Shown in pieces: positions 36,827-45,796 of a stretch of DNA of 64,000 nucleotides (the stretch's first letter is position 1; each line of letters starts with the position of its first letter). The translations under genes and the position numbers were made by a program. Source of the DNA: Peribacillus cavernae (GTDB taxonomy: Bacteria; Bacillota; Bacilli; Bacillales; DSM-1321); assembly GCF_003989135.1 (NCBI RefSeq), contig NZ_RYZZ01000043.1:1-64000 (forward strand), written 5' to 3'. The notes beneath the pieces were generated by a model, which saw nothing but the letters and a program-made list of their open reading frames with translations, was not told the DNA's origin and made no database searches.

Positions 36827-36967
36827 TCATCTCCGGGAAAACTCCAACAACTTCACAGCATGTTCGATTGCTTCATATTCATGCTGATATTCTTTATACC
36901 AATTAAGGAGTGTCTGTTTTAGCGAACAGTGCCTGCCACTGTTCGCCATGGATAATGCATTGTACAT
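36827..36967 (-). CDS. Possible small protein or gene fragment
   Basis: A minus-strand frame from ATG 36967 (GGGAAGGA just upstream) encodes 46 residues: MYNALSMANSGRHCSLKQ then TLLNWYKEYQHEYEAIEH and a short end. The frame stays open upstream to about 37036 without a start (ILNGRYARTKGKSVGRTQ), so it may be the 3' remnant of a longer gene. The amino-acid mix looks like real coding sequence. A palindromic repeat (36922-36946) lies inside it. Family not recognised. Confidence 0.3.
   Translation of the reverse strand: MYNALSMANSGRHCSLKQTLLNWYKEYQHEYEAIEHAVKLLEFSRR
36922..36946. repeat. Palindromic intergenic-type repeat
   Basis: GCGAACAGTG-cctgc-CACTGTTCGC: a perfect 10-base inverted repeat around CCTGC. 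It shares the AGTGCCTG core with 39330-39344 and, more loosely, with 22471-22483. Confidence 0.6.
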
Positions 36968-37186
36968 CTGTGTCCTTCCCACACTTTTTCCTTTAGTGCG
37001 AGCATACCTCCCATTTAAGATAGAAGCGCAGTCTAACTCGACCGTCTAACGAGATTTTCAGGATAAATGAGTGAGTTTCAGTCCATTTCAGTGTACTTGA
37101 GTTCCTTCTTAAATGTTTTGGCAGAAAAGAGTACTAGATTCTTATTTATCAGGGAGGTTATAATTAATAAAAGGGAGGTGAAAATC

Positions 37187-37429
37187 ATGGATCAAACAGG
37201 AGTACAAGAAATACTAACAGCTTTAAAACTCCATTCTGCTCACATTGATGAAAAGTTGAATGTTATGAAAGAACATCTCGAAAATCGAATGGACGAGGGA
37301 TTTAGCAGCATTGAAACAAACCTGAATACCTTTCGAATAGAATTATCTGAAACCCAAGAAACAGTTGATTATCTTTCCCTTAAAAATGCTCAACATGAAA
37401 AAAAACTTCGAAATCCAACGGGACAGTAA
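37187..37429 (+). CDS. Small coiled-coil protein of unknown function
   Basis: An 80-residue soluble protein with heptad-like pattern from LTALKLHSAHIDEKLNVMKE through MDEGFSSIETNLNTFRIELS, ending in a basic tail. GGGAGGTG precedes ATG 37187 at ideal distance; the longer frame from 37067 is unlikely. No partner gene adjacent. Not recognised. Confidence 0.65.
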   Translation: MDQTGVQEILTALKLHSAHIDEKLNVMKEHLENRMDEGFSSIETNLNTFRIELSETQETVDYLSLKNAQHEKKLRNPTGQ

Positions 37430-38159
37430 CAATAGTTCTTCTATGTAGTTTGAAGTATGGCCGCAACATGTGATTCCACAGTGACAACTCAAGCCACGTT
37501 TCTTTCCGATTACGCAGGATTCCTTTTTATTTAACTAATAAATTTCCATATTTCGTGTTTATATAGACACTACTATTTATTTTTATTGCATTGCCACCAC
37601 TCCATTGCATCTGGTTAACAAGTCCTCGATCACCCTCTCTAACGCCTTCCTTTACAAAAAAAAAAGAATAGCATTAACTGATTTAAATAAAGTATATTTA
37701 CTCAGAAGTTTTTCCTCCTGTGTAATTGGAGTTTTTCAGTTTTCATAATGTTCCTCCAAACGTTTTATAACAAATGCATTTAGTATACCTGCCTCGTTTG
37801 GGTAAAGAAGAAAGGTTTAGGAACCATCCTTCATAATCTCTTTACTAATATTAACATAAATATCTAGCATTCATGAGAGTTATAATGGTCGATTCTCTGA
37901 CCCATAACAAATAAAAGCAGGAAACCTTAATTGGGTCGTTCTTCTTTTTGAAAAAAGCGCCATTGGGCAAGGTATCTCTTTTATTTTATAAATGCCTAAA
38001 GCTTTTTTACTAATTCTAACTGTTCTTGAATCTTTCCACGAAAAGACTTCCATTATGATAGAGCAAGAAAAAAAGGTTTTTACTGATTATTATCGAAATA
38101 GTTAAGATTGAGAAATGGGTTTATTCATTTTTTGTAACAGTAAACTAGGAGGATGGAAA
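37430..38159. other. Long intergenic stretch with decayed coding remnants
   Basis: 730 bases with no intact gene. A minus-strand 3' remnant is at 37529-37665. A 14-codon minus-strand ORF with a GGAGGAAC site (start near 37748) precedes it and may be its old 5' end. The last 150 bases are the leader of the aminotransferase gene. Confidence 0.4.
37529..37665 (-). pseudogene. 3' remnant of an unidentified gene
   Basis: The minus strand reads VKEGVREGDRGLVNQMQW, then SGGNAIKINSSVYINTKYG and NLLVK, ending at TAA (37529-37531). It looks like genuine protein sequence, but upstream it runs into a poly-T stretch with no start. Family not recognised. Confidence 0.3.
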
Positions 38160-39329
38160 ATGAGAAATGAAGAGATGCTGCTTATACCTGGACCAACACC
38201 AGTCGTCGATTCCATTTACGACGCTTTGGCTAGTGAAACAAGAAGTCACACAGATGCGAGGTTTGCAGCTATTTACCGGAGCGCGATTGATAAAACAAGG
38301 ACGATGCTGAAAACGGACGGCGAAGTGTTTGTGATAGCCGGATCTGGAACAGTGGCAATGGAAATGGCCCTTGTTAATACGGTTGCTGCGGGTGAAAAGA
38401 TTTTAGTCATCAGCCAGGGCTACTTCGGTGATCGTTTCATTAAATTAGGGGAAGCTTTTGGCATTGAAGTAGACGTACTCCAATCTGAATGGGGAAAGCA
38501 AGTTAACCCGGATGATGTTGAGCAGAGACTCGTTAAAGGGAAGTTCAAGGCGGTTACGATCACCCATGCCGACACATCGACAGGCGTCGCGGCCAATTTG
38601 GATGTGCTTGTCCCGATTATTAAAAAACATGGGGCACTCGTCATACTCGATGGCGTCTGCGCGACTGCGGCGATGGAAGAAGATATGAGCAGGACGTATG
38701 GAGATTCGCATCATAAAATTGATGTCGTTTTAACAGGTTCCCAAAAAGCCATTGGCGTGCCGCCAGGCCTGGCAATCGTCGCCTTTAACAAAACAGCGTT
38801 GGACGCACGAGCAAAAATCGAACGTGTGCCTGCCTACTACTGTGATATATACAATTGGATTCCGATCATGAATGATCCCCAAAAATACTTCGCGACTCCG
38901 CCGGTGAACCTCATTTACGCCTACGATGAAGGCATGAGATTGGTGTTGGACGAAGGTATGGAAAACAGATATAAGCGTCACGAGGCATTCGGCAAAGCAG
39001 TAAGAGCCGCGCTCGCTGTATATGGGATGACAGCTTTGGCAAAAGAAGATGCCGCTGCTGCCACACTCAGCTGCATTCTTTATCCGGAGGGAATGGACGA
39101 TGCTGCTTTCCGTGCTTCCCTTGCCGAAAAAGGTCTGATTGTCGCCGGAGCCCTTGCCCATTTGGCAGGAAAAGCGTTCCGGATCGGCCATATGGGAAAT
39201 ACGACGGAAGAGATGCTAGAAAAAGCGGTTCTTATGATCGGAGATGCAATGAATGAGTTGGGGTATTCAGTTGATCCAGCCAAGGCAGTGGATTGCTTTA
39301 AAGAGTTGGCATATGTTCAGGTAACATAA
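38160..39329 (+). CDS. Class V PLP aminotransferase (alanine-glyoxylate/serine-pyruvate type)
   Basis: A 389-residue PLP enzyme. It begins LLIPGPTPVVDSIYDALA and has the PLP lysine in VLTGSQKAIGVPPG (Lys196), both typical of the alanine:glyoxylate and ureidoglycine:glyoxylate (PucG) group. It moves an amino group to glyoxylate or pyruvate; the exact donor is unknown. AGGAGGATGG supports ATG 38160. Monocistronic. PucG would sit with purine genes, which are absent here, so I give no symbol. Confidence 0.87.
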   Translation: MRNEEMLLIPGPTPVVDSIYDALASETRSHTDARFAAIYRSAIDKTRTMLKTDGEVFVIAGSGTVAMEMALVNTVAAGEKILVISQGYFGDRFIKLGEAFGIEVDVLQSEWGKQVNPDDVEQRLVKGKFKAVTITHADTSTGVAANLDVLVPIIKKHGALVILDGVCATAAMEEDMSRTYGDSHHKIDVVLTGSQKAIGVPPGLAIVAFNKTALDARAKIERVPAYYCDIYNWIPIMNDPQKYFATPPVNLIYAYDEGMRLVLDEGMENRYKRHEAFGKAVRAALAVYGMTALAKEDAAAATLSCILYPEGMDDAAFRASLAEKGLIVAGALAHLAGKAFRIGHMGNTTEEMLEKAVLMIGDAMNELGYSVDPAKAVDCFKELAYVQVT

Positions 39330-39344
39330 TGACAGTGCCTGTCA
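39330..39344. repeat. Palindromic TGACAG-tgc-CTGTCA repeat
   Basis: Perfect 6-base inverted repeat immediately after the aminotransferase stop, with the core AGTGCCTG also found at 36928-36935. Confidence 0.55.
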
Positions 39345-39361
39345 CCCCGGTTTTTGTCGAT

Positions 39362-39402
39362 AAAAAGGCTCATCCAAAAGTATTATTCGGATGAGCCTTT
39401 TT
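39362..39402. terminator. Bidirectional terminator
   Basis: AAAAAGGCTCATCC / GGATGAGCCTTTTT stem between the convergent aminotransferase and MFS genes. Confidence 0.92.
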
Positions 39403-39417
39403 CTATATTTTTAAAGT

Positions 39418-40923
39418 TTAATTCTCCACCAAATTCGCTAGATTTTTACTTTCAGCTTGTTTTCCGGATATTGTATCTTCCGCTGGTTTTGCACGTTTGA
39501 TAAAGAAAGCAAGTATGAGTGCAACGCCGGCAATAAATGTAGCTACAAAGAAAGCATCATTAATTCCTTCTAACATTGCTCTCATAGCGATTTGTTGCTG
39601 CATTTCAGGCAGTGATTGGCCTGCCGCATTTTTCATTAATTCAGTGGCATGCGTTTCCGTACGAGTGGACATGACTGTGACCAACAACGCTGTACCAATT
39701 GCACCGGATACTTGATTTAATGTATTGTTCATGGCCGTACCATGTGGATAGTAGCGTGCTGGCAGCTGATTTAAGCCATTTGTCGAAACCGGCATCAATA
39801 CCATCGACATGCCTAAACTCCGTACAGAGTTTAAGATCACTAAGTTGGTATACGTAGTATCCATTGTTAATTGGCTAAAATAATAAGTGGTTACCGTTGT
39901 AATGATCAAGCCAACGATCGCTAATATACGTCCTCCAAACTTATCAAATAGTCTCCCCGTAATCGGTGACATGACAGCCATCAAAAGGGCCCCTGGCAAC
40001 ATCATTAACCCCGCATCCACCGGAGATATCCCGCGAATCGTCTGAACATAGATCGGAATTAATAACATACCGGAAAACAGAGCCATATTAACGACCATAG
40101 TAATGGACGATGATAAGGAAAACATTGGGTATTTAAAAATCCTAAAATTCAGCATCGGCCGTTCTTGCTTTAATTGCCGCAAAATAAACCATACTAAGGA
40201 ACTGATCCCAACGATTAATGTCCCATAGACTTGAGGGCTATCCCAGCCTTTACTGCCGGCAGAACTAAATCCATATAGCAAGCCGCCAAAGCCAACGCTT
40301 GATAATAGCAGCGAAAATAAATCAAGCCGTATATCCACCTTATCCTTTTTATCCTTAAGCAAGAAAAAGCCAATCAAGAGGACAACAATGGCAATGGGTG
40401 TGACAAAGTGGAAAAGCATTCTCCAATCATAATGTTCGATGATCCAGCCAGATAAAGTCGGTCCAATTGCTGGTGCGAACATTAAGATTAGTCCAAAGAC
40501 TCCCATTGCTGCTCCCCTTTTTTCTATCGGGAAGCTCACAAGCATTACATTCATTAACAGCGGCATCATGATCGCTGAACCTGAAGCTTGAACCATCCTA
40601 GCTGTTAATAAAACAGGAAATGCATGGGCAATACCGGCAATAATGGTCCCGGTGGCGAATAAGCCCATGGCCACCAGAAATAAGCGCCGAACAGAATATT
40701 TTTGAATCAAAAATGCGGTTGTTGGAATTAAAATTCCATTAACTAACATAAAACCTGTAGTCAACCACTGGACAGTGGTTGCATCAACATCCAAGTCCGT
40801 CATAATCGAAGGCAACGCGATATTTAATAATGTATTATTTAAAAAAGCAATAAATGCTCCAATCATCAGCACAGCAAGAAGCCCGTACGGTGGACGATCA
40901 GTCTTTTTTATGGTATGGTCCAT
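39418..40923 (-). CDS. MFS multidrug efflux transporter, DHA2 (EmrB/QacA-like) type
   Basis: A 501-residue proton-driven exporter with about 14 membrane helices. Typical parts are LNNTLLNIALPSIMTDL in helix 1, WLTTGFMLVNGILIPTTAFL, and the antiporter motif C-like GPTLSGWI in helix 5. I start at ATG 40923 with AGGGGG upstream. It is divergent from a TetR gene that very likely represses it. Substrates unknown. Confidence 0.9.
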   Translation of the reverse strand: MDHTIKKTDRPPYGLLAVLMIGAFIAFLNNTLLNIALPSIMTDLDVDATTVQWLTTGFMLVNGILIPTTAFLIQKYSVRRLFLVAMGLFATGTIIAGIAHAFPVLLTARMVQASGSAIMMPLLMNVMLVSFPIEKRGAAMGVFGLILMFAPAIGPTLSGWIIEHYDWRMLFHFVTPIAIVVLLIGFFLLKDKKDKVDIRLDLFSLLLSSVGFGGLLYGFSSAGSKGWDSPQVYGTLIVGISSLVWFILRQLKQERPMLNFRIFKYPMFSLSSSITMVVNMALFSGMLLIPIYVQTIRGISPVDAGLMMLPGALLMAVMSPITGRLFDKFGGRILAIVGLIITTVTTYYFSQLTMDTTYTNLVILNSVRSLGMSMVLMPVSTNGLNQLPARYYPHGTAMNNTLNQVSGAIGTALLVTVMSTRTETHATELMKNAAGQSLPEMQQQIAMRAMLEGINDAFFVATFIAGVALILAFFIKRAKPAEDTISGKQAESKNLANLVEN

Positions 40924-41074
40924 TTTTTTCCCCCTATAGACTTTTGGTTCATGATATTGAACCACAATTTCACACATACAATATAATATACCATCAGTTC
41001 AAATATTGCAAAATAAAAATATTCTTGTGTTTACTGTGTTTGTTAAAACAAGTCAAATAATATAATATGTATTC

Positions 41075-41089
41075 TATACCGGCAGTATA
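41075..41089. promoter_or_regulatory. TetR-type operator candidate
   Basis: TATAC-cggca-GTATA inverted repeat in the divergent region between the MFS and TetR genes, 23 bases before the TetR start and just past a TATAAT-like box. A short site, so tentative. Confidence 0.4.
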
Positions 41090-41111
41090 ACTAAAAATAA
41101 AAGGTGATTAT

Positions 41112-42011
41112 ATGAACGACAGGAAACAGCATGTTATCAAAATGGCCCACCAATTATTTATTGACAAAGGTTTTCAAAACACATCCATTCAAGACATATT
41201 GGACTATAGCGGAATTTCTAAAGGAACATTCTATAATTATTTTTCATCAAAAAACGAATTATTAGTCACTCTTTTTAAAACAATTTACAAGAGGCTGGAA
41301 AAGGAGCGTAATGGATTACTCATTGGCCAAGATCCTTCTAATATTGAAATCTTCATTAAACAAATCGAATATCAAATGAAAACAAATAGAGCAAATAAGT
41401 TAATGACCCTTTTTGAAGAAGTACTCGTTTTAAATGATGCCGATCTTAAACCCTTCATAAAACAAGGCCAGCTGAGAATGCTTCACTGGTTATTCCGTCG
41501 GTTTATAGACATCTTCGGCGAAAGTAGAAAACCTTATTTGTTAGATTGCGCCATAATGTTTATGGGAATTATACACCATAACCTTAAATATCAAGCTATG
41601 GCATATGATTCAAACGCTAGCATGCACCAAGTAGTCCGTTATAGTGTGGAGCGAACAGTGAAGATGGTTGACGAAGTCTCAGAAGCAGGTGATCAATTGA
41701 TCCAACCTGAGTTCTTAGATAGGTGGTTGCCAGACAGCAAGAATACTGACCCAGCTTTTCAACAGGAGCTTTATCACACAGTATTAGCATTAAAAAAAGC
41801 TGTAAACCATAACAGAGAACAGTCTAATTACCTAGAGTTGCTGGACTTTGTTCAAGATGAACTTTCGAATTCAAAGAATCCTCGGAAATTTCTCGTTAAA
41901 AGTGCCCTCTTATCATTGAAGGAGGGGCAAGAAACTTTTGAAAAAAAAGAACTCCAAAAGCTTGACCAACTGGTTGCAACCTTTTTTACGCAAAAAGCGG
42001 AAACAGACTAA
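41112..42011 (+). CDS. TetR/AcrR-family repressor
   Basis: A 299-residue regulator, longer than the usual 200. The N-terminal HTH is clear (AHQLFIDKGFQNTSIQDILD, then SGISKGTFYNYFSSKNELL). The extra C-terminal 90 residues form a second helical part. AAAGGTGATT precedes ATG. It is divergent from the MFS drug exporter and is its likely repressor, released when the drug binds. Confidence 0.9.
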   Translation: MNDRKQHVIKMAHQLFIDKGFQNTSIQDILDYSGISKGTFYNYFSSKNELLVTLFKTIYKRLEKERNGLLIGQDPSNIEIFIKQIEYQMKTNRANKLMTLFEEVLVLNDADLKPFIKQGQLRMLHWLFRRFIDIFGESRKPYLLDCAIMFMGIIHHNLKYQAMAYDSNASMHQVVRYSVERTVKMVDEVSEAGDQLIQPEFLDRWLPDSKNTDPAFQQELYHTVLALKKAVNHNREQSNYLELLDFVQDELSNSKNPRKFLVKSALLSLKEGQETFEKKELQKLDQLVATFFTQKAETD

Positions 42012-42073
42012 TATTACATCCCTAATCCTACGGAATTGTTGATTCAAAAAAATGCAATTCGGCACAGAGCGGG

Positions 42074-42104
42074 TAAGGCGACACCTAAAAGAGGGGTTGC
42101 CTTA
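42074..42104 (-). terminator. Probable terminator of the SNF2 gene
   Basis: TAAGGC / GCCTTA stem extended by weaker pairs, 29 bases past the minus-strand stop, without a strong T-run. Confidence 0.45.
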
Positions 42105-42132
42105 TTCCAAATTGAGTTGTACTTAACTCCTT

Positions 42133-45100
42133 CTAAATCATCAATATTTCCCGAATGTCCTCTTCGGTAAGAGCAGATGGCGCTTTCTCCTCAGAATCGA
42201 TGATTTCTTCAATTAGATGTCTCTTTTTCTCTTGCAGTTGATTCATTTTTTCTTCGATTGTACCGCGGGCAACAAGCTTGATGACCTGTACAACATTTGT
42301 CTGGCCAATGCGATGGGCGCGGTCAGCTGCTTGCTCCTCGACTGCAGGATTCCACCAAATGTCATATAGAATAACGGTATCGGCACCCGTCAGATTGAGG
42401 CCTGTACCGCCTGCTTTCAAGGAAATCAGGAATAAATCACGTTCGCCTGCATTAAATCGATTGCAGATCTCCACCCGTTCTTCTGATGGGGTTTGTCCAT
42501 CAAGGTAGAAATAAGGCAGCCCTTGAATCGCTAAATCTCTGCCTATGAGCTCAAGCATTTTCGTAAACTGTGAGAAAATCAATACCCTCCTTCCAGAAAG
42601 CTTTGATTCCTCTACAATTTGCTTCAGCTGTTCAAATTTCGCTGAACTACCTTGATAGCCGTCCACAAACAAGGCTGGGTGACAACAAATCTGTCGTAAC
42701 CGAGTCAAACCTGCGAGGATTTTGATACGATTTTTCCGGAGAGTATCCTTGTCCAGATGCTTAAACGTGTCATGTCTCAGCTTCGCCAAATAGGCAGCGT
42801 ACAGCTTCTTCTGATCAGGAAGCAACTCCACTGATTCCAACGACTCGATTTTTTCAGGAAGCTCTGAAAGTACATCCTCTTTCAACCTGCGGAGCATAAA
42901 TGGACGGATCCTCCGGGCAATCGTTTCCTTTGAGAGGTTACTGTATTCCTTTAACCCCGGGAATAGTTCAGGAAAGACAACGTAAAAAATGGACCACAGC
43001 TCTTCTAGTGAATTCTCCACCGGTGTACCAGTGAGGGCGAAGCGATAATCTGCCTTTATCCTTCTCACCGCTCGTGCTGTTTGTGTCACAGGATTTTTGA
43101 AGACTTGAGCCTCATCAAAAAACAAAGTGTGAAAGGCTTGTTTCTCAAACCAATTTATATCCCTGCGTAACAACGGATAGGAGGTAATGACGACATCCAT
43201 ATTTGTTATATCTTTCTGTATCTTGAACCTGTCTGTTTGATTGCCATCAACGACAACGGCTTGTAAATCCGGAGCAAATTTGATGATTTCACTAAGCCAG
43301 TTATACGTCAAAGATGATGGGCAAACAATAAGGACCGGGAGCTCGCTTTTACGGATGTTCGGAAGCTCTGATAGAATGAACGTAATGCTTTGCAGCGTTT
43401 TACCCAGTCCCATATCATCTGCGAGAATCCCTCCGAAGCCATAACTGGCAAGTGTTTTCATCCATTTGTAGCCGCGTTTTTGATAGTCTCGCAATATCGG
43501 CTCTACACTCTTCGGCACCTCGAACTCCAGACTGCCCGGATTGCGGATGTTTTCCAAGAACTGACGGAATGATTCCTCTAACGTGAATGCATTACTATCA
43601 TCAATAGAATTAAGAAGCTGAAGACCCTGTAAAATTGGTAATTTCAAGCCACTGTCCAGATCTTCATTCTGAATCGGAAGTGCATTCAGAAAACGATTGA
43701 TTTCTTCAAATTCCCTTGTCTCCAATGAGAGTAGCGATCCGTTCCGCAAACGATAATACTTCCGTTTTTCCTCTAACGCTAAAAGAACCTCATGAATCTG
43801 TTTTTCAGGAATAGCTTCCATTTCAAATTTGAATTCCAGCCAATTGGTCCGTTCTTTTTTGACCTTCACCCTAACCTGCGGACGACCATTTCCTCTGAAA
43901 ATCCGGTTTCTCACTGCCGTAGTAGCGTATAATTGTACAAGCTTTTGAAGTTTCGGAAGGACATGGTACAAAAACTCATACTCCAACTCTTCATTATGCA
44001 AAAAATATCCGCTGTCCGTCTTGGCAAACGAGCTATCCTCCATCAGCCGCAGGATCGCATCCTCCTTCTCCACATCCCTTATAATCATGGAGCCTGCCCG
44101 GAGGTCGCGACTTTCAAGAGGATTAATCACGAAATTTTCATAGTGAAACTCCAGCCCGGCAAGCAGGCGATTTTTCACACGATCCAAGTATAGTTTGGCA
44201 ATCAACGGTGTCTTCATAAACTCGGAAATAGCTCCAGATATTTGGATATCGCCTAACCTTTTCAAACCTGGAACCACTTTTTCCAGGAAAAAACTGATTT
44301 GTTCCCGAGGAATCGGAATTTGATTCGTTCCTGAAGCATTTAGCAGCTGTTTCAGGTCCGAAAGACGTTTGCAGTCCTCACTTTTCAGCTGGACTAATTT
44401 TCCTCCAGATAGAACAGACCTGTATGAATCCAAGACAATCATACGATTCAACCCTTTGATCTTCAGTTGATAGCCTTTTCCCTCAGTCTCTGCAAAATCA
44501 AACTGTAAAGGAAGCGGTTCGTCCGATACGTGAAGACCTTCAAATGTATTCCCATCATACCCAAGCTTCACCAATGGTGCTCTTATAAGTAAAGGCATTA
44601 GCCGTTCCCAAGAAGATGGTGGAATCAGTAATATGTGATTGCTGATTGTATAGTCAGGTTTGTCCGCTAGTGCGTCAACATATACTTTTTCATCATGGGT
44701 CACTTGGATAAGCTGCTGAATAACAGTATTTGTTTCTTTTTGAAAGCAATGAAGGCTCGGGTCGTACGTGAATGAACTGGAAAGCAAGCTGGGATTCCCT
44801 TCTTTCACTTGATCCAGAAAATCTCGGATATTTTGCACAATGGCCGGACCGATCTTAACTTCTATTCCGAACATGTGGCGTCCCTTGCCTATGGTGACGG
44901 GTTTACACGTGAACTCTGCATCAAGCACTTTTCTTTTTTCAAAGTGAAGCTGATAGCCGCTTGATCGTGTAGGCTGATCATTGAAAAGAGTCAGCAAACC
45001 TTCTGTAAGCGCCTGATTTGTTGAGGAGCCGGACTGACCTTCTCTTGAACCAGCCGGGCTTGTTCCTTGACGCTGATATTCGTAAACCGATAGCAAAACA

Positions 45101-45351
45101 GCCGCAATATGCTGACAATCCCTTTGAAAGGAAGCTAGCGCAGGGCAGCTGCATTTCGTGCGAAAGCCTCCGTCGGCATCCGTTTCAATGGTGACATGGA
45201 AATCTTCCATTCCCGTAACTGTTGCTTCACAACCATCGGGACTGTATTTTTCAAATGTTACTTTATTAGCATGATAGAAAGCGTCTCCTCTTTTGAAGGA
45301 GACGGTACCGCACATTTCTTTAATGACTTTTTGATTTAACTTTATATCCAA
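42133..45351 (-). CDS. SWIM-zinc-finger SNF2 family helicase (YwqA-like)
   Basis: A 1072-residue DNA-dependent ATPase. An N-terminal SWIM motif (CSCPALASFQRDCQHIAAVL) is followed by a long middle region and the SNF2 motor: Walker A DDMGLGKTLQS (Lys651), DEAQ box FFDEAQVFKNP, LTGTPVENSLEELWS, and motifs V and VI near GGTGLNLTGADTVI and DRAHRIGQTNVVQV. The same layout is seen in YwqA of B. subtilis. It probably remodels or translocates on DNA in repair or transcription recovery. The start is TTG at 45351, after AAAGGAGCAAGG. Confidence 0.92.
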   Translation of the reverse strand: MDIKLNQKVIKEMCGTVSFKRGDAFYHANKVTFEKYSPDGCEATVTGMEDFHVTIETDADGGFRTKCSCPALASFQRDCQHIAAVLLSVYEYQRQGTSPAGSREGQSGSSTNQALTEGLLTLFNDQPTRSSGYQLHFEKRKVLDAEFTCKPVTIGKGRHMFGIEVKIGPAIVQNIRDFLDQVKEGNPSLLSSSFTYDPSLHCFQKETNTVIQQLIQVTHDEKVYVDALADKPDYTISNHILLIPPSSWERLMPLLIRAPLVKLGYDGNTFEGLHVSDEPLPLQFDFAETEGKGYQLKIKGLNRMIVLDSYRSVLSGGKLVQLKSEDCKRLSDLKQLLNASGTNQIPIPREQISFFLEKVVPGLKRLGDIQISGAISEFMKTPLIAKLYLDRVKNRLLAGLEFHYENFVINPLESRDLRAGSMIIRDVEKEDAILRLMEDSSFAKTDSGYFLHNEELEYEFLYHVLPKLQKLVQLYATTAVRNRIFRGNGRPQVRVKVKKERTNWLEFKFEMEAIPEKQIHEVLLALEEKRKYYRLRNGSLLSLETREFEEINRFLNALPIQNEDLDSGLKLPILQGLQLLNSIDDSNAFTLEESFRQFLENIRNPGSLEFEVPKSVEPILRDYQKRGYKWMKTLASYGFGGILADDMGLGKTLQSITFILSELPNIRKSELPVLIVCPSSLTYNWLSEIIKFAPDLQAVVVDGNQTDRFKIQKDITNMDVVITSYPLLRRDINWFEKQAFHTLFFDEAQVFKNPVTQTARAVRRIKADYRFALTGTPVENSLEELWSIFYVVFPELFPGLKEYSNLSKETIARRIRPFMLRRLKEDVLSELPEKIESLESVELLPDQKKLYAAYLAKLRHDTFKHLDKDTLRKNRIKILAGLTRLRQICCHPALFVDGYQGSSAKFEQLKQIVEESKLSGRRVLIFSQFTKMLELIGRDLAIQGLPYFYLDGQTPSEERVEICNRFNAGERDLFLISLKAGGTGLNLTGADTVILYDIWWNPAVEEQAADRAHRIGQTNVVQVIKLVARGTIEEKMNQLQEKKRHLIEEIIDSEEKAPSALTEEDIREILMI

Positions 45352-45462
45352 ATGCCTTGCTCCTTTCTGAGGATATTTCCTTCTGTTATCAAGACTTATA
45401 TTTTGCTGAACCTATATCTAACTTTAAAATATAAGTATAAAGTATTCAAAGGGGATATGAAT

Positions 45463-45552
45463 ATGATTGTGCCTGGTGAGACTCTTCTTGAACACATTCT
45501 TATCGAAGAGATTTACTTAGAAAATAATAATGGACGATTATGGTTGGCATAA
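45463..45552 (+). CDS. Possible 29-residue peptide, HigA-like start
   Basis: ATG 45463 with AAAGGGGATATG upstream encodes MIVPGETLLEHILIEEIY then LENNNGRLWLA. The VPGETLLEHI start resembles the PGE-x-L-x-E start of HigA-type antitoxins, cut short. The last codons lie inside a perfect hairpin (45532-45558), so this may be a remnant, or a small peptide with its terminator overlapping the end. Confidence 0.35.
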   Translation: MIVPGETLLEHILIEEIYLENNNGRLWLA

Positions 45553-45558
45553 TCGTCC
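45532..45558 (+). terminator. Perfect hairpin overlapping the small ORF end
   Basis: GGACGATTATG-gttgg-CATAATCGTCC, 11-bp perfect stem, followed by TTGTTC. Terminator-like, but the T-run is poor. Confidence 0.45.
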
Positions 45559-45638
45559 TTGTTCAGGAGTGAATTACTTAATCGCGTTGCTAACTTTCAG
45601 CTTCTTTCCTTTGATTGTTATATTACCACACTGGTATT

Positions 45639-45773
45639 ATGTCGGGTGAAGAAGAACATGCCATACGGGTAGCTCACAGCATTCAAGCAGGTACTACCAT
45701 GATTCATATAGTCACTTACTCAGAACGAAAGGTTATCCTTCTCTTCACAAAAAAGGTTGTCCCAAAATTCTAG
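45639..45773 (+). pseudogene. Aldehyde-dehydrogenase-like fragment
   Basis: A 44-codon frame reads MSGEEEHAIRVAHSIQAG then TTMIHIVTYSERKVI. The stretch RVAHSIQAGT matches the C-terminal aldehyde dehydrogenase pattern (RVAHxIxAGTVWIN), but the rest of the enzyme is absent and the tail diverges. No ribosome site. Probably a leftover of a decayed gene. Confidence 0.3.
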
Positions 45774-45787
45774 CATCTGGAACAACC
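45754..45787 (-). terminator. Terminator of the M20 hydrolase operon
   Basis: GGTTGTTCC / GGGACAACC stem on the minus strand followed by TTTTTT, right after the stop at 45797. Confidence 0.85.
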
Positions 45788-45796
45788 ATTTTACCA

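Noticed and set aside
38160-39329. Naming the aminotransferase pucG
   Set aside because: Family fits, but no purine-catabolism genes are nearby and the class has several specificities.
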